This document shows positions 16,149 to 24,390 of a DNA stretch of 55,539 nt, one piece after another. Source of the stretch: an uncultured Flavobacteriales bacterium (GTDB lineage: Bacteria > Bacteroidota > Bacteroidia > Flavobacteriales > UBA1820). The translations under genes were made by a program, and so were the position numbers. The notes under the pieces were generated by a model that was not told the origin of the DNA, did no database searches, and saw only the letters and a list, made by a program, of their open reading frames with translations. Location of the stretch: NCBI GenBank assembly GCA_902478645.1, contig CABSLV010000012.1, forward strand, positions 1 through 55,539. The letters are read 5' to 3'. Positions within the stretch are counted from its first letter, which is position 1. Every line of letters begins with the position of its first letter.

Positions 16149-16877
16149 TTATCCTTGATCCGGCCGTTTTTCCTGCGAGGGAACCCCTTGGGCAAGAAGC
16201 ACCCACAAGGGCTCGTCGTCCGGGTAAGGAGCCTCGACCTCCCATTGCTCGCCGCGCACCGGATGCCGCAACACCACCCGACGGGCATGCAGGCAGATGC
16301 CTCCACCGGGATTGGAACGCGGGGCGCCGTACTTCAGGTCGCCCTTGATGGGCAGCCCCATGTGCGATGCCTGACAGCGGATCTGGTGATGCCTTCCGGT
16401 TTCGATGGTCAGCTCCAGCAGCAGGTAACGTTCGCCCCGGGACAGCACCCGGTAGTGGGTAACGGCCTCCTTGGCTCCGCTGCGGGGGATATCGAATGCC
16501 CGCGAAAGGTTACGCACGCCGTCGTGCACCAGATAATGCCGCCAAGTACCCTGCAAAGGAATATCCCGGCGCGGGACGATGGCGTGGTAGGTCTTCTGCA
16601 CGCTTCCCTGCCGGAACATTTCCGAGAGGCGGGAAAGCGCCTTGGAGGTTTTGGCCAGCAGCACCACTCCACTGGTGGGACGGTCGATGCGGTGCGGGAG
16701 GCCGCAAAACACGTTGCCGGGCTTGTTGTATTTCCGGCGGATGTATTCCCGCACGAGTTCCACCAAGGGCACGTCGCCCGTACGGTCGCCCTGCACCAGG
16801 TCGCCGCAGCGTTTGTTTACGGCCAGCAGGTGATTGTCCTCGTAGAGGATCTGCAGGTTGTCCTTGTCGGTACGCAT
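16149..16877 (-). CDS. RluA-family pseudouridine synthase
   Basis: Protein of 242 aa with the catalytic motif HRIDRPTSG (Asp65) and the downstream ETGRHHQIRCQ block of RluA-type synthases. It isomerises uridine in rRNA or tRNA. There is no N-terminal S4 domain, unlike RluC/RluD, so it resembles the short RluA/TruC-like group; the target uridine cannot be told. The gene starts 6 bases after the glycosyltransferase stop, so it is translated within the same unit. Confidence 0.92.
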   Translation of the reverse strand: MRTDKDNLQILYEDNHLLAVNKRCGDLVQGDRTGDVPLVELVREYIRRKYNKPGNVFCGLPHRIDRPTSGVVLLAKTSKALSRLSEMFRQGSVQKTYHAIVPRRDIPLQGTWRHYLVHDGVRNLSRAFDIPRSGAKEAVTHYRVLSRGERYLLLELTIETGRHHQIRCQASHMGLPIKGDLKYGAPRSNPGGGICLHARRVVLRHPVRGEQWEVEAPYPDDEPLWVLLAQGVPSQEKRPDQG

Positions 16878-16883
16878 AGCGGG

Positions 16884-17903
16884 TTAAAGTTCGGAAAAAT
16901 ATTTCTTTCCCAGAACGAAATGGCTGAAAACTATGCTCGCCGTGTGGTAATACCGGCGGGTCTTGAACGGGGTCTGGCGGCGTTTGCGCCACATGCGCAA
17001 AAACCCGCCGTAAAACGAGAAATGCGCCCGCACCAAGGCCCAGGTATGGCGGGGACGCTTTTCGGTGAGAAAGCGTACGCCCTGCACTCCATCGAGCAAC
17101 AAGCGGCACAGCACCACATACGGGATGCGGTAGGCCGGAAGGTTTTTCACCAGGGTAAAGAGACTGTTGCGGAAATTGAGGAAGGTCTTGCGCGCGTCGT
17201 ATTTCTGAAGGGTCGCCCCGCCTACATGGTACACGATGGACGAAGCGAGATAACGGATCCTTCCGCCGGTATTGAGGATGCGCCAGCAGAGGTCGATCTC
17301 CTCCAAATGCGCAAAAAAGTCGTCGTCGAATCCCCCGAGCGCGCGGAAGGCATCCCGGCGGACAAACAGGCAAGCACCCGTGGCCCAAAAGATATCGGTG
17401 TCGCGGTCGTACTGCCCGCGGTCCTCTTCCACGACAGTAAAGATACGCCCCCGGCAATAGGGATAGCCCAGTTTGTCGATAAAACCGCCCGCCGCACCGG
17501 CATATTCGAACATCCGCTTGTCCTTGTAATCCCGCAGACGGGGTTGTGCGGCGGTAATGCCCGGATCGTTCTCAAAGGCGCGGATAGCCGGGTCAAGCCA
17601 CCCGGGGGTAACCTCTATGTCCGAGTTGACCAGCACGAAGAGGTCTTCCTCAAGGCCTTCGAGGGCGACGTTGTATCCTTTGGCAAAGCCGTAGTTGCGG
17701 TCGTTGCGGATGATCCCCACTTGGGGATAGTGCTCTGCGAGCCACGCCAGCGAATCGTCCGTGGAAGCATTGTCCGCCACGTAGATCCGCGCCTGGGGGT
17801 GGTTGTTCTCCACCAGCGAGGGCAGGAACTTCTCCAAAAGCGCCCGACCGTTCCAGTTGAGCACCACCACCGCTACGCGCAAGGGTTTATTTTCCTTCTC
17901 CAT
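16884..17903 (-). CDS. family 2 glycosyltransferase
   Basis: Soluble GT2 of 339 aa: VAVVVLNWNGRALLEKFLPSL at the N-terminus, the nucleotide-binding VADNASTDDS, and the metal-binding NSDIEV. The WATGACLFVRRDAF and EEIDLCWR segments are typical of rhamnosyl- or other deoxysugar transferases of cell-surface glycans. The start at 17903 overlaps the acyltransferase gene by 17 bases. Lying with an LpxL-like acyltransferase, it may modify lipid A, core or another surface glycolipid; the donor is unknown. Confidence 0.87.
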   Translation of the reverse strand: MEKENKPLRVAVVVLNWNGRALLEKFLPSLVENNHPQARIYVADNASTDDSLAWLAEHYPQVGIIRNDRNYGFAKGYNVALEGLEEDLFVLVNSDIEVTPGWLDPAIRAFENDPGITAAQPRLRDYKDKRMFEYAGAAGGFIDKLGYPYCRGRIFTVVEEDRGQYDRDTDIFWATGACLFVRRDAFRALGGFDDDFFAHLEEIDLCWRILNTGGRIRYLASSIVYHVGGATLQKYDARKTFLNFRNSLFTLVKNLPAYRIPYVVLCRLLLDGVQGVRFLTEKRPRHTWALVRAHFSFYGGFLRMWRKRRQTPFKTRRYYHTASIVFSHFVLGKKYFSEL

Positions 17904-18813
17904 CGTTCTTTCTCTGCAGATCTCCCTGCGGATGTGTTTTTTCTTCCTCCCCACGGGGGCAATACTTCCAACGGCGATGCGACCAGAGCCAATCCCCGGG
18001 CTTTTCCCGGATCTGGGCTTCGAGCCGGACAAAGAAGCGGTCGATGATGTCGTACGGGGCGACCTGCTCGCCCGGAGTGTAGATGCGCGTAGTCCGCACT
18101 GAATAATGTCCCCGGGATGTGCGCCGCATATCGAGGAAGATCACGTCGTATTTCAAGGCTACGGCCAGCGAATGCACCCCGATGTGCACCGGGGTCTCCA
18201 CGCCGAAGAACTTCGTCCAATGTTTTATCAACGGTCGGGCCGGACTTTGGTCGGCTACGAAAGCCACCATCGTTCCCCCGTCGTTTTTCAAACGGGCAAG
18301 CCCCAACAACGCGTGTTTGGCCTGCATAGCTTCCATCCCGAAACGCTCGCGGGCATGAAGGGCACAGTTGTTGACAAAGGCATTTTCGATGCGCTGGTAC
18401 AGGGCGATGGTCCGCATCCGGGGATAGAGCAACTTGGTAAACATCAGCCACTCCCAGTTGGCATAATGCCCGAAGACCATGATATGGTTTCGGCCCGAGG
18501 CGAGCATCTGTTCAAACTCCTGGGGATTTTCATACCGCAGACGTTCCTTGGCCTTCTGGGGAGAAAGCGTAAACATCTTCAAGGCCTCGAGCATCGTATC
18601 GGAAAACCCCCGGTAAAACCGCCGGGCCACCTGCCGACGCCATGCCGGCGACTGCTCCGGGAAACAAAGCCGAAGATTGTCCAGCACGGTCTTCCGCCGG
18701 TAACGCACCACATAGCACAATACCCACGACGCCACATCCGACAGCGCGTAGATAAACCAGAACGGCATCCGCGAAATTCCTTTGAGCAGGTAATATCCTA
18801 TCTTGGACAACAT
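17887..18813 (-). CDS. LpxL/HtrB-like lipid A acyltransferase
   Basis: Lysophospholipid acyltransferase family protein of 308 aa with one N-terminal membrane segment. The catalytic HX4E motif is HYANWE (His116, Glu121). It should transfer a secondary acyl chain onto lipid A (or a related Bacteroidetes aminolipid) at the inner membrane. Its minus-strand -7 box TAAATTTG lies at 18838-18845, 25 bases before the ATG. The basic, Glu-rich tail overlaps the start of the next gene. Confidence 0.88.
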   Translation of the reverse strand: MLSKIGYYLLKGISRMPFWFIYALSDVASWVLCYVVRYRRKTVLDNLRLCFPEQSPAWRRQVARRFYRGFSDTMLEALKMFTLSPQKAKERLRYENPQEFEQMLASGRNHIMVFGHYANWEWLMFTKLLYPRMRTIALYQRIENAFVNNCALHARERFGMEAMQAKHALLGLARLKNDGGTMVAFVADQSPARPLIKHWTKFFGVETPVHIGVHSLAVALKYDVIFLDMRRTSRGHYSVRTTRIYTPGEQVAPYDIIDRFFVRLEAQIREKPGDWLWSHRRWKYCPRGEEEKTHPQGDLQRKNDGEGK

Positions 18814-19082
18814 GAGACCCTATTTGCAGGTGAGGGACAAATTTAGTAAAATTACCCGAGCGAAGGAAAAAAACGACGTGCTTCCTCTTTCTTCCGATCG
18901 TTTAATTGGAATATTTCCCCCGCCCTGTTCCCGGATTTCGTCCATTTTTCATAAGACAGGAGGTGCCTCGGCAAACCCTCCGAGGAAAAACTTCGCCCTC
19001 TTCCCTCGTCTTTACGCTCGGCATTCTGTATCTTTGTCCCCAAATTTCACCTCCGAAGAATAACCCCTATAAAAAATACGCC
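18814..19082. other. divergent intergenic region with a dispersed promoter repeat
   Basis: Between the acyltransferase (minus) and the flippase-like gene (plus). It contains the minus-strand -7 box at 18838-18845, a relative of the 6.8 kb repeat at about 18942-19037 (ATAAGACAGGAGGTGCCTCGGC ... CGCTCGGCATTCTG in parts), and the plus-strand -7 box TATCTTTG at 19030-19037. Confidence 0.55.
19030..19037 (+). promoter_or_regulatory. -7 box of the flippase-like gene
   Basis: TATCTTTG matches TANNTTTG, 46 bases before the ATG, and closes a dispersed copy of the promoter repeat. No good -33 TTTG at 19-23 bases. Confidence 0.5.
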
Positions 19083-20144
19083 ATGGCGCTCGGCCCCCGC
19101 ACAAAAAAACTGCTCTCCATTTCGGTCAAGTTCATCCTGCTGCCGGCAATTGCGCTATTGCTGCTCTATTTCGCCTTCTCGGGACTTGACTTGCAGAGTA
19201 TTTGGCAGGCGATCAAAGGGGCTGACTATTTTTACGTCGGACTATCGTTCCTGACCGGATATGTCGCCTTCGTTCTCATCGGCCTGCGGTGGCTCATCCC
19301 CCTGGAAGCGTTGGGATACCGCCACGTATCGAAAATCAATTCGATCAACGCCGTGACCATCACCTACATCACCAACCTGGTCATTCCCCGCGCCGGAGAG
19401 ATCGCCCGCTGCACGGCTCTCAACCAGGCCGAAGGACTCCCGGTGAGCAAACTCCTGGGTACCGTGATCATGGAACGCGCCCTCGACGTCGTCATGCTCG
19501 GGTTGAGCATCCTGCTGACCATCCTGCTGCAATACGAACCCATCGAGCGTTTCTTCTACGAACTGCTCACCCTGCGCAGCGGGGCTTCTGAAGCCGCCCC
19601 ACCTGCCGTGGACTACAAATACATCCTGCTGGGCATCCTGGCGGCCCTGGCTCTGATCCTCTACCTGCTGCGGCACAAACTCCGCCATACGGCCGCTTAC
19701 CACAAGATCGCCGAGTTTCTCTCGGGAATCTTCGCCGGCATCAAAAGCATCACCCGCCTGCCCCACAAGTGGATGTTCATCGCGTACACCGTGCTGATCT
19801 GGCTGATGTACTACCTGATGATCTTCTTTATGAGTTACGCTTTCCGGGAGACCACCGCGCTCTCGGCCGCCAACATCCTCTACCTGATGACTGTCGGAGG
19901 GCTGGCACAACTGGTGCCTGTACAAGGCGGCATCGGGGCTTACCACTCGGCCATGAAGATCGGTATCCCCATCCTGGGCATCGCCGCCATCACCCCCAAC
20001 CTTGCGATGGCGTTCGCCACCTTGAACCACGCCACGCAGACGATCATGCAGATCTTCACCGGCGGCATCGCCCTGGCCATGATCTCTCGCGCCAAGGTAC
20101 GCCGGATGTCGCATTCCGAAGGCTCCGAGCAGGAAAAGGACTGA
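19083..20144 (+). CDS. lysylphosphatidylglycerol synthase-type flippase domain membrane protein
   Basis: Integral membrane protein of 353 aa with about eight hydrophobic helices and the features of the UPF0104 / LPG-synthase transmembrane family: RWLIPLEALG near the N-terminus, the conserved NLVIPRAGEIAR segment, and GGLAQLVPVQGGIGAYH in the C-terminal half. There is no cytoplasmic aminoacyl-transferase domain, so it is not MprF; stand-alone members are thought to move lipids or lipid-linked sugars. The substrate is unknown. It is divergent from the lipid A acyltransferase. Confidence 0.85.
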   Translation: MALGPRTKKLLSISVKFILLPAIALLLLYFAFSGLDLQSIWQAIKGADYFYVGLSFLTGYVAFVLIGLRWLIPLEALGYRHVSKINSINAVTITYITNLVIPRAGEIARCTALNQAEGLPVSKLLGTVIMERALDVVMLGLSILLTILLQYEPIERFFYELLTLRSGASEAAPPAVDYKYILLGILAALALILYLLRHKLRHTAAYHKIAEFLSGIFAGIKSITRLPHKWMFIAYTVLIWLMYYLMIFFMSYAFRETTALSAANILYLMTVGGLAQLVPVQGGIGAYHSAMKIGIPILGIAAITPNLAMAFATLNHATQTIMQIFTGGIALAMISRAKVRRMSHSEGSEQEKD

Positions 20145-20473
20145 CATTTCCTCTCCGTCCAACGCCCACTTTTTTCCCTGGGGGACACCCTTCTCCGGAA
20201 AAGGATACCTGTTTCTATCGAACCTCATTTTTCGGGCCAAAGCCTCAAAAAAAAGCCGCTGCCTGACGGTTTTCCCTCCGAGGAAACGGCTCCGGACACT
20301 CGACTTCTGCTCCACATCGGCACGCCGCTCTTCGACCATCCCGGCCAAGAAAAGAGCACAAACTCCCCCCCCCCGAGGAAAAACAAAAATCCCGCTTCCA
20401 GAAAAGGAAGCGGGATTTTTTCGAATATTCAACTCTTCCGGAAAGCGGTCATCTCCCCCCCCCGGAAGCGGGA
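20145..20473. other. convergent intergenic region with poly-C tracts
   Basis: No gene is supported. Runs of ten C (20365-20374) and nine C (20455-20463) flank the terminator at 20385-20420. The string GGAAGCGGGATT occurs twice, at 20406 in the terminator stem and again at 20464 overlapping the acyl-CoA dehydrogenase stop codon. Confidence 0.6.
20385..20421. terminator. bidirectional terminator
   Basis: Stem AAAAATCCCGCTTCC / GGAAGCGGGATTTTT (20385-20399 and 20406-20420) with a six-base loop, A-run on the left and T-run on the right. It serves the convergent flippase-like and acyl-CoA dehydrogenase genes. Confidence 0.85.
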
Positions 20474-22183
20474 TTACTTGCGGTAGAATGCGATCTCGTC
20501 GGAAGAGAAGCTCCCGATGAAGTTGGCATGCTTCTCCACTTCGGCTTCGGCCCAACGGGTAAACACATTGGCCGATCCGCCGAACAGTTCGGCATTCCAC
20601 GAAGCATCGCGTACCAACAGATGTGCCATGATGATGTAGGCCGACATTTCCACCAGACGACGGGCAAAGAAGTCGATCTGCTCGCCATCCTTGGCTTCGG
20701 TTACCTTGTCGATGGTCCGTTCATAAAGATCGGTCATGGCTTTGATGCGGTTCATCAGCCCTTCAAATTCGGGGGCTACCTGCGTGGTCTGCTCGAAATC
20801 GCGCATGCGGGCCAGGTAAGCACGCGTGGTGACGTAGCGGATGGCGGCTACCACCTGCAACTGGGTGGTACCCTCGTAGATCGAGGTGATGCGCGCATCG
20901 CGGTACAGACGCTCGCACGTGTAGTCCTTCATGAAGCCCGAACCGCCGTGCACCTGAATGCAGTCGTAGGCATTCTGGTTGGCAAATTCGCTGCCCATTC
21001 CCTTGGAAAGGGGCGTGAAGGAATCCGCATAGCGGGAATACTGCTTCTGTTCGGCCTTTTCCTCGGGGGTGAGCTTGCGCTCGCGGGCGATGTCGTCCAG
21101 CGATTTGTACACGTCCACATAGCGCGAGGTCTCGTACAGCAGGGCGCGCGAAGCGTCGAGTTTGGCTTTCATCGTGGAAAGCATGTCGTACACGGCCGGG
21201 AATTCGATGATGGCCTTGCCGAACTGCTTGCGATCCTTGGCATAAGCCAGAGCCTCGTTGTAGGCTGCCTGCGAGATACCTACGGACTGAGCCGCAATAC
21301 CCAGACGGGCACCGTTCATCAGCGCCATCACGTACTTGATCAGACCCAAACGGCGTTCGCCGCAAAGTTCGGCTTTGGCGTTCTTGTACACCAGTTCGCA
21401 GGTGGGCGAACCCTTGATACCCATCTTGTTTTCGATACGGCGTACGGTAACCCCGCCCTGGTTGCGGTCGTAGATGAACATCGAAAGGCCGCGGCCGTCC
21501 TTGGTGCCTTCCTCGCTGCGGGCCAGCACCAGGTGGATGTTGGAGTCGCCGTTGGTGATAAAGCGTTTTACACCGTTGAGCAGCCAGCAACCGTCCTTCT
21601 CGCTGTACGTGGCGCGCAGCATGACGGACTGCAGGTCGCTACCGGCATCCGGCTCGGTCAGGTCCATCGACATCGTTTCTCCGGCGCAGATGCGCGGCAG
21701 GAAACGCGAACGCTGGTCTTCGTTGCCGAATTCGTAGAGCGTCTCGGCGCAATCCTGCAATGCCCACAGGTTTTCGAAGCTGGCATCGGCACGCGAAACC
21801 ACATCGGCAGCCATCAGGTAGGGAGTATTCGGGAAATTCAATCCGCCGTAACGACGGGGCATCGAGAGACCCATCAACCCGGCATCGATGGTGGCCTTGA
21901 GGTTTTCCTGCGTGCCCGAAGCGTACTCCACGTGTCCGTCCACTACCTTCGGACCTTCGTGATCGACCCCTTCGGCATTGGGCGCTACGACCTCGGCGCA
22001 GATCTCGCCGACGATCTCCAGCACCTTGTCGTAGCTGTCGATGGCGTCTTCATGATCCACCGGGGCGTAATCGTAAGCATCCTTGTCGGCGAATCCGCGT
22101 TCTTTGAGCTCGACCACCCGCTTCATCAGAGGGTGCGAGAGCTGGAATTTCAGTTCCGGGGTATCGGTATAAAAGTTTGCCAT
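20474..22183 (-). CDS. acyl-CoA dehydrogenase
   Basis: FAD flavoenzyme of 569 aa, in the longer class with a C-terminal extension beyond the usual 380 aa. Visible are the FAD and substrate signatures MDLTEPDAGSDLQ and GVKRFITNGDSN, the CIQVHGGSGFMKDY block, and the loop ITSIYEGTTQLQ that carries the catalytic Glu. It oxidises an acyl-CoA and passes electrons to the electron-transfer flavoprotein encoded just upstream (etfB-etfA). In an anaerobe this trio may act as a butyryl/short-chain acyl-CoA dehydrogenase-Etf complex; the chain length is not shown by sequence. Confidence 0.93.
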   Translation of the reverse strand: MANFYTDTPELKFQLSHPLMKRVVELKERGFADKDAYDYAPVDHEDAIDSYDKVLEIVGEICAEVVAPNAEGVDHEGPKVVDGHVEYASGTQENLKATIDAGLMGLSMPRRYGGLNFPNTPYLMAADVVSRADASFENLWALQDCAETLYEFGNEDQRSRFLPRICAGETMSMDLTEPDAGSDLQSVMLRATYSEKDGCWLLNGVKRFITNGDSNIHLVLARSEEGTKDGRGLSMFIYDRNQGGVTVRRIENKMGIKGSPTCELVYKNAKAELCGERRLGLIKYVMALMNGARLGIAAQSVGISQAAYNEALAYAKDRKQFGKAIIEFPAVYDMLSTMKAKLDASRALLYETSRYVDVYKSLDDIARERKLTPEEKAEQKQYSRYADSFTPLSKGMGSEFANQNAYDCIQVHGGSGFMKDYTCERLYRDARITSIYEGTTQLQVVAAIRYVTTRAYLARMRDFEQTTQVAPEFEGLMNRIKAMTDLYERTIDKVTEAKDGEQIDFFARRLVEMSAYIIMAHLLVRDASWNAELFGGSANVFTRWAEAEVEKHANFIGSFSSDEIAFYRK

Positions 22184-22187
22184 TTTC

Positions 22188-23207
22188 TTACTTCGAATTT
22201 TGTTTGTAATACTTGATCAATTTGGGGATCACATCCTCGACCGAACCGACGATCACATAGTCGGCGATGGCGTTGATGGGCGCAGCGGGATCGTTGTTGA
22301 TGGAGATGACCATCGAACTCTCCTGCATACCTGCGATGTGCTGGATCTGTCCCGAGATACCGCACGCGATGTACAGTTTGGGACGTACCGTAACACCCGT
22401 CTGACCGATCTGACGGTCGTGTTCGCAAAAACCGGCATCCACCGCAGCGCGCGAAGCACCCACTTCGGCTTTCAGCACGTCGGCCAATTCGAAGAGCATC
22501 TTGAAGTTTTCCTTGGAACCCATTCCGTAACCGCCGGCCACGATGATGGGCGATCCTTTGATGTTGACCTTCGATTTTTCCACGTGGCGTTCGATCACCT
22601 CGACCACGAAGTCCGTATCGGGGATGTACTTCTTGACGTCGTGGCGTTTGATCTCGCCCTGGTAGCTCTCGGAGAGCACCTGTTTCTTCATCACGCCTTC
22701 GCGGACGGTGGCCATCTGCGGGCGGTTTTCCGGGTTGACGATCGTAGCGACGATGTTGCCGCCGAAGGCCGGACGGATCTGGTAAAGAAGGTCTTTGTAC
22801 GACTTGCCGACCTTCTTGTCCTCGTGGTCGCCGATCTCCAGTGCGGTGCAATCGGCCGTCAGACCGCTCTTGAGGGCCGAAGATACGCGCGGACCGAGGT
22901 CGCGGCCTATCACGGTGGCACCCATCAGGCAGATCTGGGGTTTTTCCTCCTTGAACAAGTTGACCAGAGCCGAGGTGTGGGGCAGCGAAGTGTAAGGAGC
23001 CAATCCCTTGCCGTCGAACACGTGCAGGACGTCCACTCCGTACTTCATGACCTGTTTTTCGATGCCTTCGAGGTGTTCCCCGATGACGATGGCCTCCAGT
23101 TTGCAACCCAGACGGTCGGCCAGCGAACGGCCTTTGGTGAGCAGTTCGAGACTTACCTCGCGCACCGTGCCGCCTTCTATCTCACAATATACAAATAAGT
23201 TATTCAT
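22188..23207 (-). CDS. etfA: electron transfer flavoprotein alpha subunit
   Basis: Protein of 339 aa. The C-terminal FAD domain is complete, with TGVTVRPKLYIACGISGQIQH in part and the NNDPAAPINAIADY segment that contacts FAD. The N-terminal domain includes the VIGRDLGPR motif. It forms the heterodimer with EtfB and accepts electrons from the acyl-CoA dehydrogenase whose gene starts 4 bases beyond its stop codon. It lies 24 bases after etfB. Confidence 0.95.
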   Translation of the reverse strand: MNNLFVYCEIEGGTVREVSLELLTKGRSLADRLGCKLEAIVIGEHLEGIEKQVMKYGVDVLHVFDGKGLAPYTSLPHTSALVNLFKEEKPQICLMGATVIGRDLGPRVSSALKSGLTADCTALEIGDHEDKKVGKSYKDLLYQIRPAFGGNIVATIVNPENRPQMATVREGVMKKQVLSESYQGEIKRHDVKKYIPDTDFVVEVIERHVEKSKVNIKGSPIIVAGGYGMGSKENFKMLFELADVLKAEVGASRAAVDAGFCEHDRQIGQTGVTVRPKLYIACGISGQIQHIAGMQESSMVISINNDPAAPINAIADYVIVGSVEDVIPKLIKYYKQNSK

Positions 23208-23231
23208 GTCTTTCTCGTTGTTTTTGCAGGG

Positions 23232-24104
23232 TTAACCGATCGTGTGATTGGCCAAAAGTTCCTTGACCAGAGCTTCCACCTCGGCGTCGGAGGCCGTGAT
23301 GGTCTTGCTTTCCTTCGCCTGGAAAACGATGTTCTCCACCGTCTTTACCTTGGTGGGCGAACCGGCCAGACCGCACTGTTGCAGGTCGCCTTCGACATCG
23401 GCCACGCTCCATTCCGCCAGATTGAGGTAGTCGCGCTTGTCGTACAGGTCGGTGTAATCCAGGGTACCCTGCTGTTTCTCGGTAACCGTCTTGGCGTGTT
23501 TGTATTTCTGAACGAGTCTGGCGTTGCGCGGACGGCAGGGAGCAGCCGATCCGTTGACCGTTACCACCAGCGGCAGCGGGGCAACCACGACCTCTACTCC
23601 ACCGTCGATACGGCGCTTGATGGTAGCCCGGCCGTCTTCCACTTTCAGGATTTCCTCGGCATACGTTACCTGCGGGATGCCCAGTTTCTCGGCCACCTGC
23701 GGGCCTACCTGAGCCGTATCCCCGTCGATGGCCTGACGGCCGCCCACGATCAGGTCGAAATCCTTGATCTTGCGGATAGCGGTGGCCAATGCGTAGGAGG
23801 TGGCCAGCGTATCGGCGCCGGCAAAGGCGCGGTCGGTCAGCAGGTAACCTCCGTCCGCACCGCGGAAGAGTCCTTCGCGGATGATGTCGGCTGCACGGGC
23901 CGGACCCATGGTCAGCAGGGTAACCGTCGATCCGGGGTGCGCGTCCTTGATGCGGAGCGCCTGTTCGAGCGCATTGAGGTCTTCGGGGTTGAAAATAGCC
24001 GGCAGGGCGGCACGGTTGATGGTGCCGTCGGCCTTCATGGCATCCTTGCCCACATTCCGGGTATCCGGGACCTGCTTGGCCAGTACTACGATTTTCAAAC
24101 TCAT
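23232..24104 (-). CDS. etfB: electron transfer flavoprotein beta subunit
   Basis: Protein of 290 aa, the AMP/FAD-binding partner of EtfA. Typical beta-subunit elements are KQVPDTRNVG at the start, the NPEDLNALEQALRIK segment and DLIVGGRQAIDGDTAQVGP. First gene of the etfB-etfA-acd unit. A -7 box TAAATTTG (minus strand, 24162-24169) lies 58 bases upstream. Whether this pair belongs to the electron-bifurcating group cannot be decided here. Confidence 0.95.
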   Translation of the reverse strand: MSLKIVVLAKQVPDTRNVGKDAMKADGTINRAALPAIFNPEDLNALEQALRIKDAHPGSTVTLLTMGPARAADIIREGLFRGADGGYLLTDRAFAGADTLATSYALATAIRKIKDFDLIVGGRQAIDGDTAQVGPQVAEKLGIPQVTYAEEILKVEDGRATIKRRIDGGVEVVVAPLPLVVTVNGSAAPCRPRNARLVQKYKHAKTVTEKQQGTLDYTDLYDKRDYLNLAEWSVADVEGDLQQCGLAGSPTKVKTVENIVFQAKESKTITASDAEVEALVKELLANHTIG

Positions 24105-24161
24105 TGTTTATTCAGCAAAATTGGTTATTACTCGTTTTTTCCGGTCTGCACACCGGCGCGG

Positions 24162-24169
24162 CAAATTTA
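24162..24169 (-). promoter_or_regulatory. -7 box of the etfB-etfA-acd operon
   Basis: TAAATTTG on the minus strand, a full TANNTTTG match, with only a weak TTTCG-like -33 about 19 bases upstream. Confidence 0.45.
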
Positions 24170-24323
24170 CTGAAAGTATTAGTATTGCGAAAATTTATCT
24201 TGGGAAAATTCCCCCGATGGTGTTCCCGGCACACATCCTCCCCCTGGACTTTCCGAGGGATACCTTCCTGACAGCCCGATAAAAAGCCTTCTGTTCTTTT
24301 TTTAATGCAGACACGACACAAAA

Positions 24324-24378
24324 CTCCCCAAGCGGGCAGGGGCGCGGCCTGCGGCCGCGCCCCTGCCCGCTTGGGGAG
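24324..24378 (-). terminator. nagA terminator, 26-bp perfect stem with TGC loop
   Basis: Arms 24324-24349 and 24353-24378 are perfectly complementary around a three-base loop that reads TGC on the plus strand (24350-24352). On the minus strand, reading out of nagA, the stem is followed by TTTTG. It has the same 26-base arm length and CC-TGC-GG apex as the recA terminator although the arms differ. Confidence 0.8.
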
Positions 24379-24390
24379 AAAACCTGTTAT

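Noticed and set aside
15897..18047. 716-codon plus-strand open frame over the pseudouridine synthase and glycosyltransferase
   Set aside because: No domain, composition of an antisense frame; the minus-strand genes are well supported.
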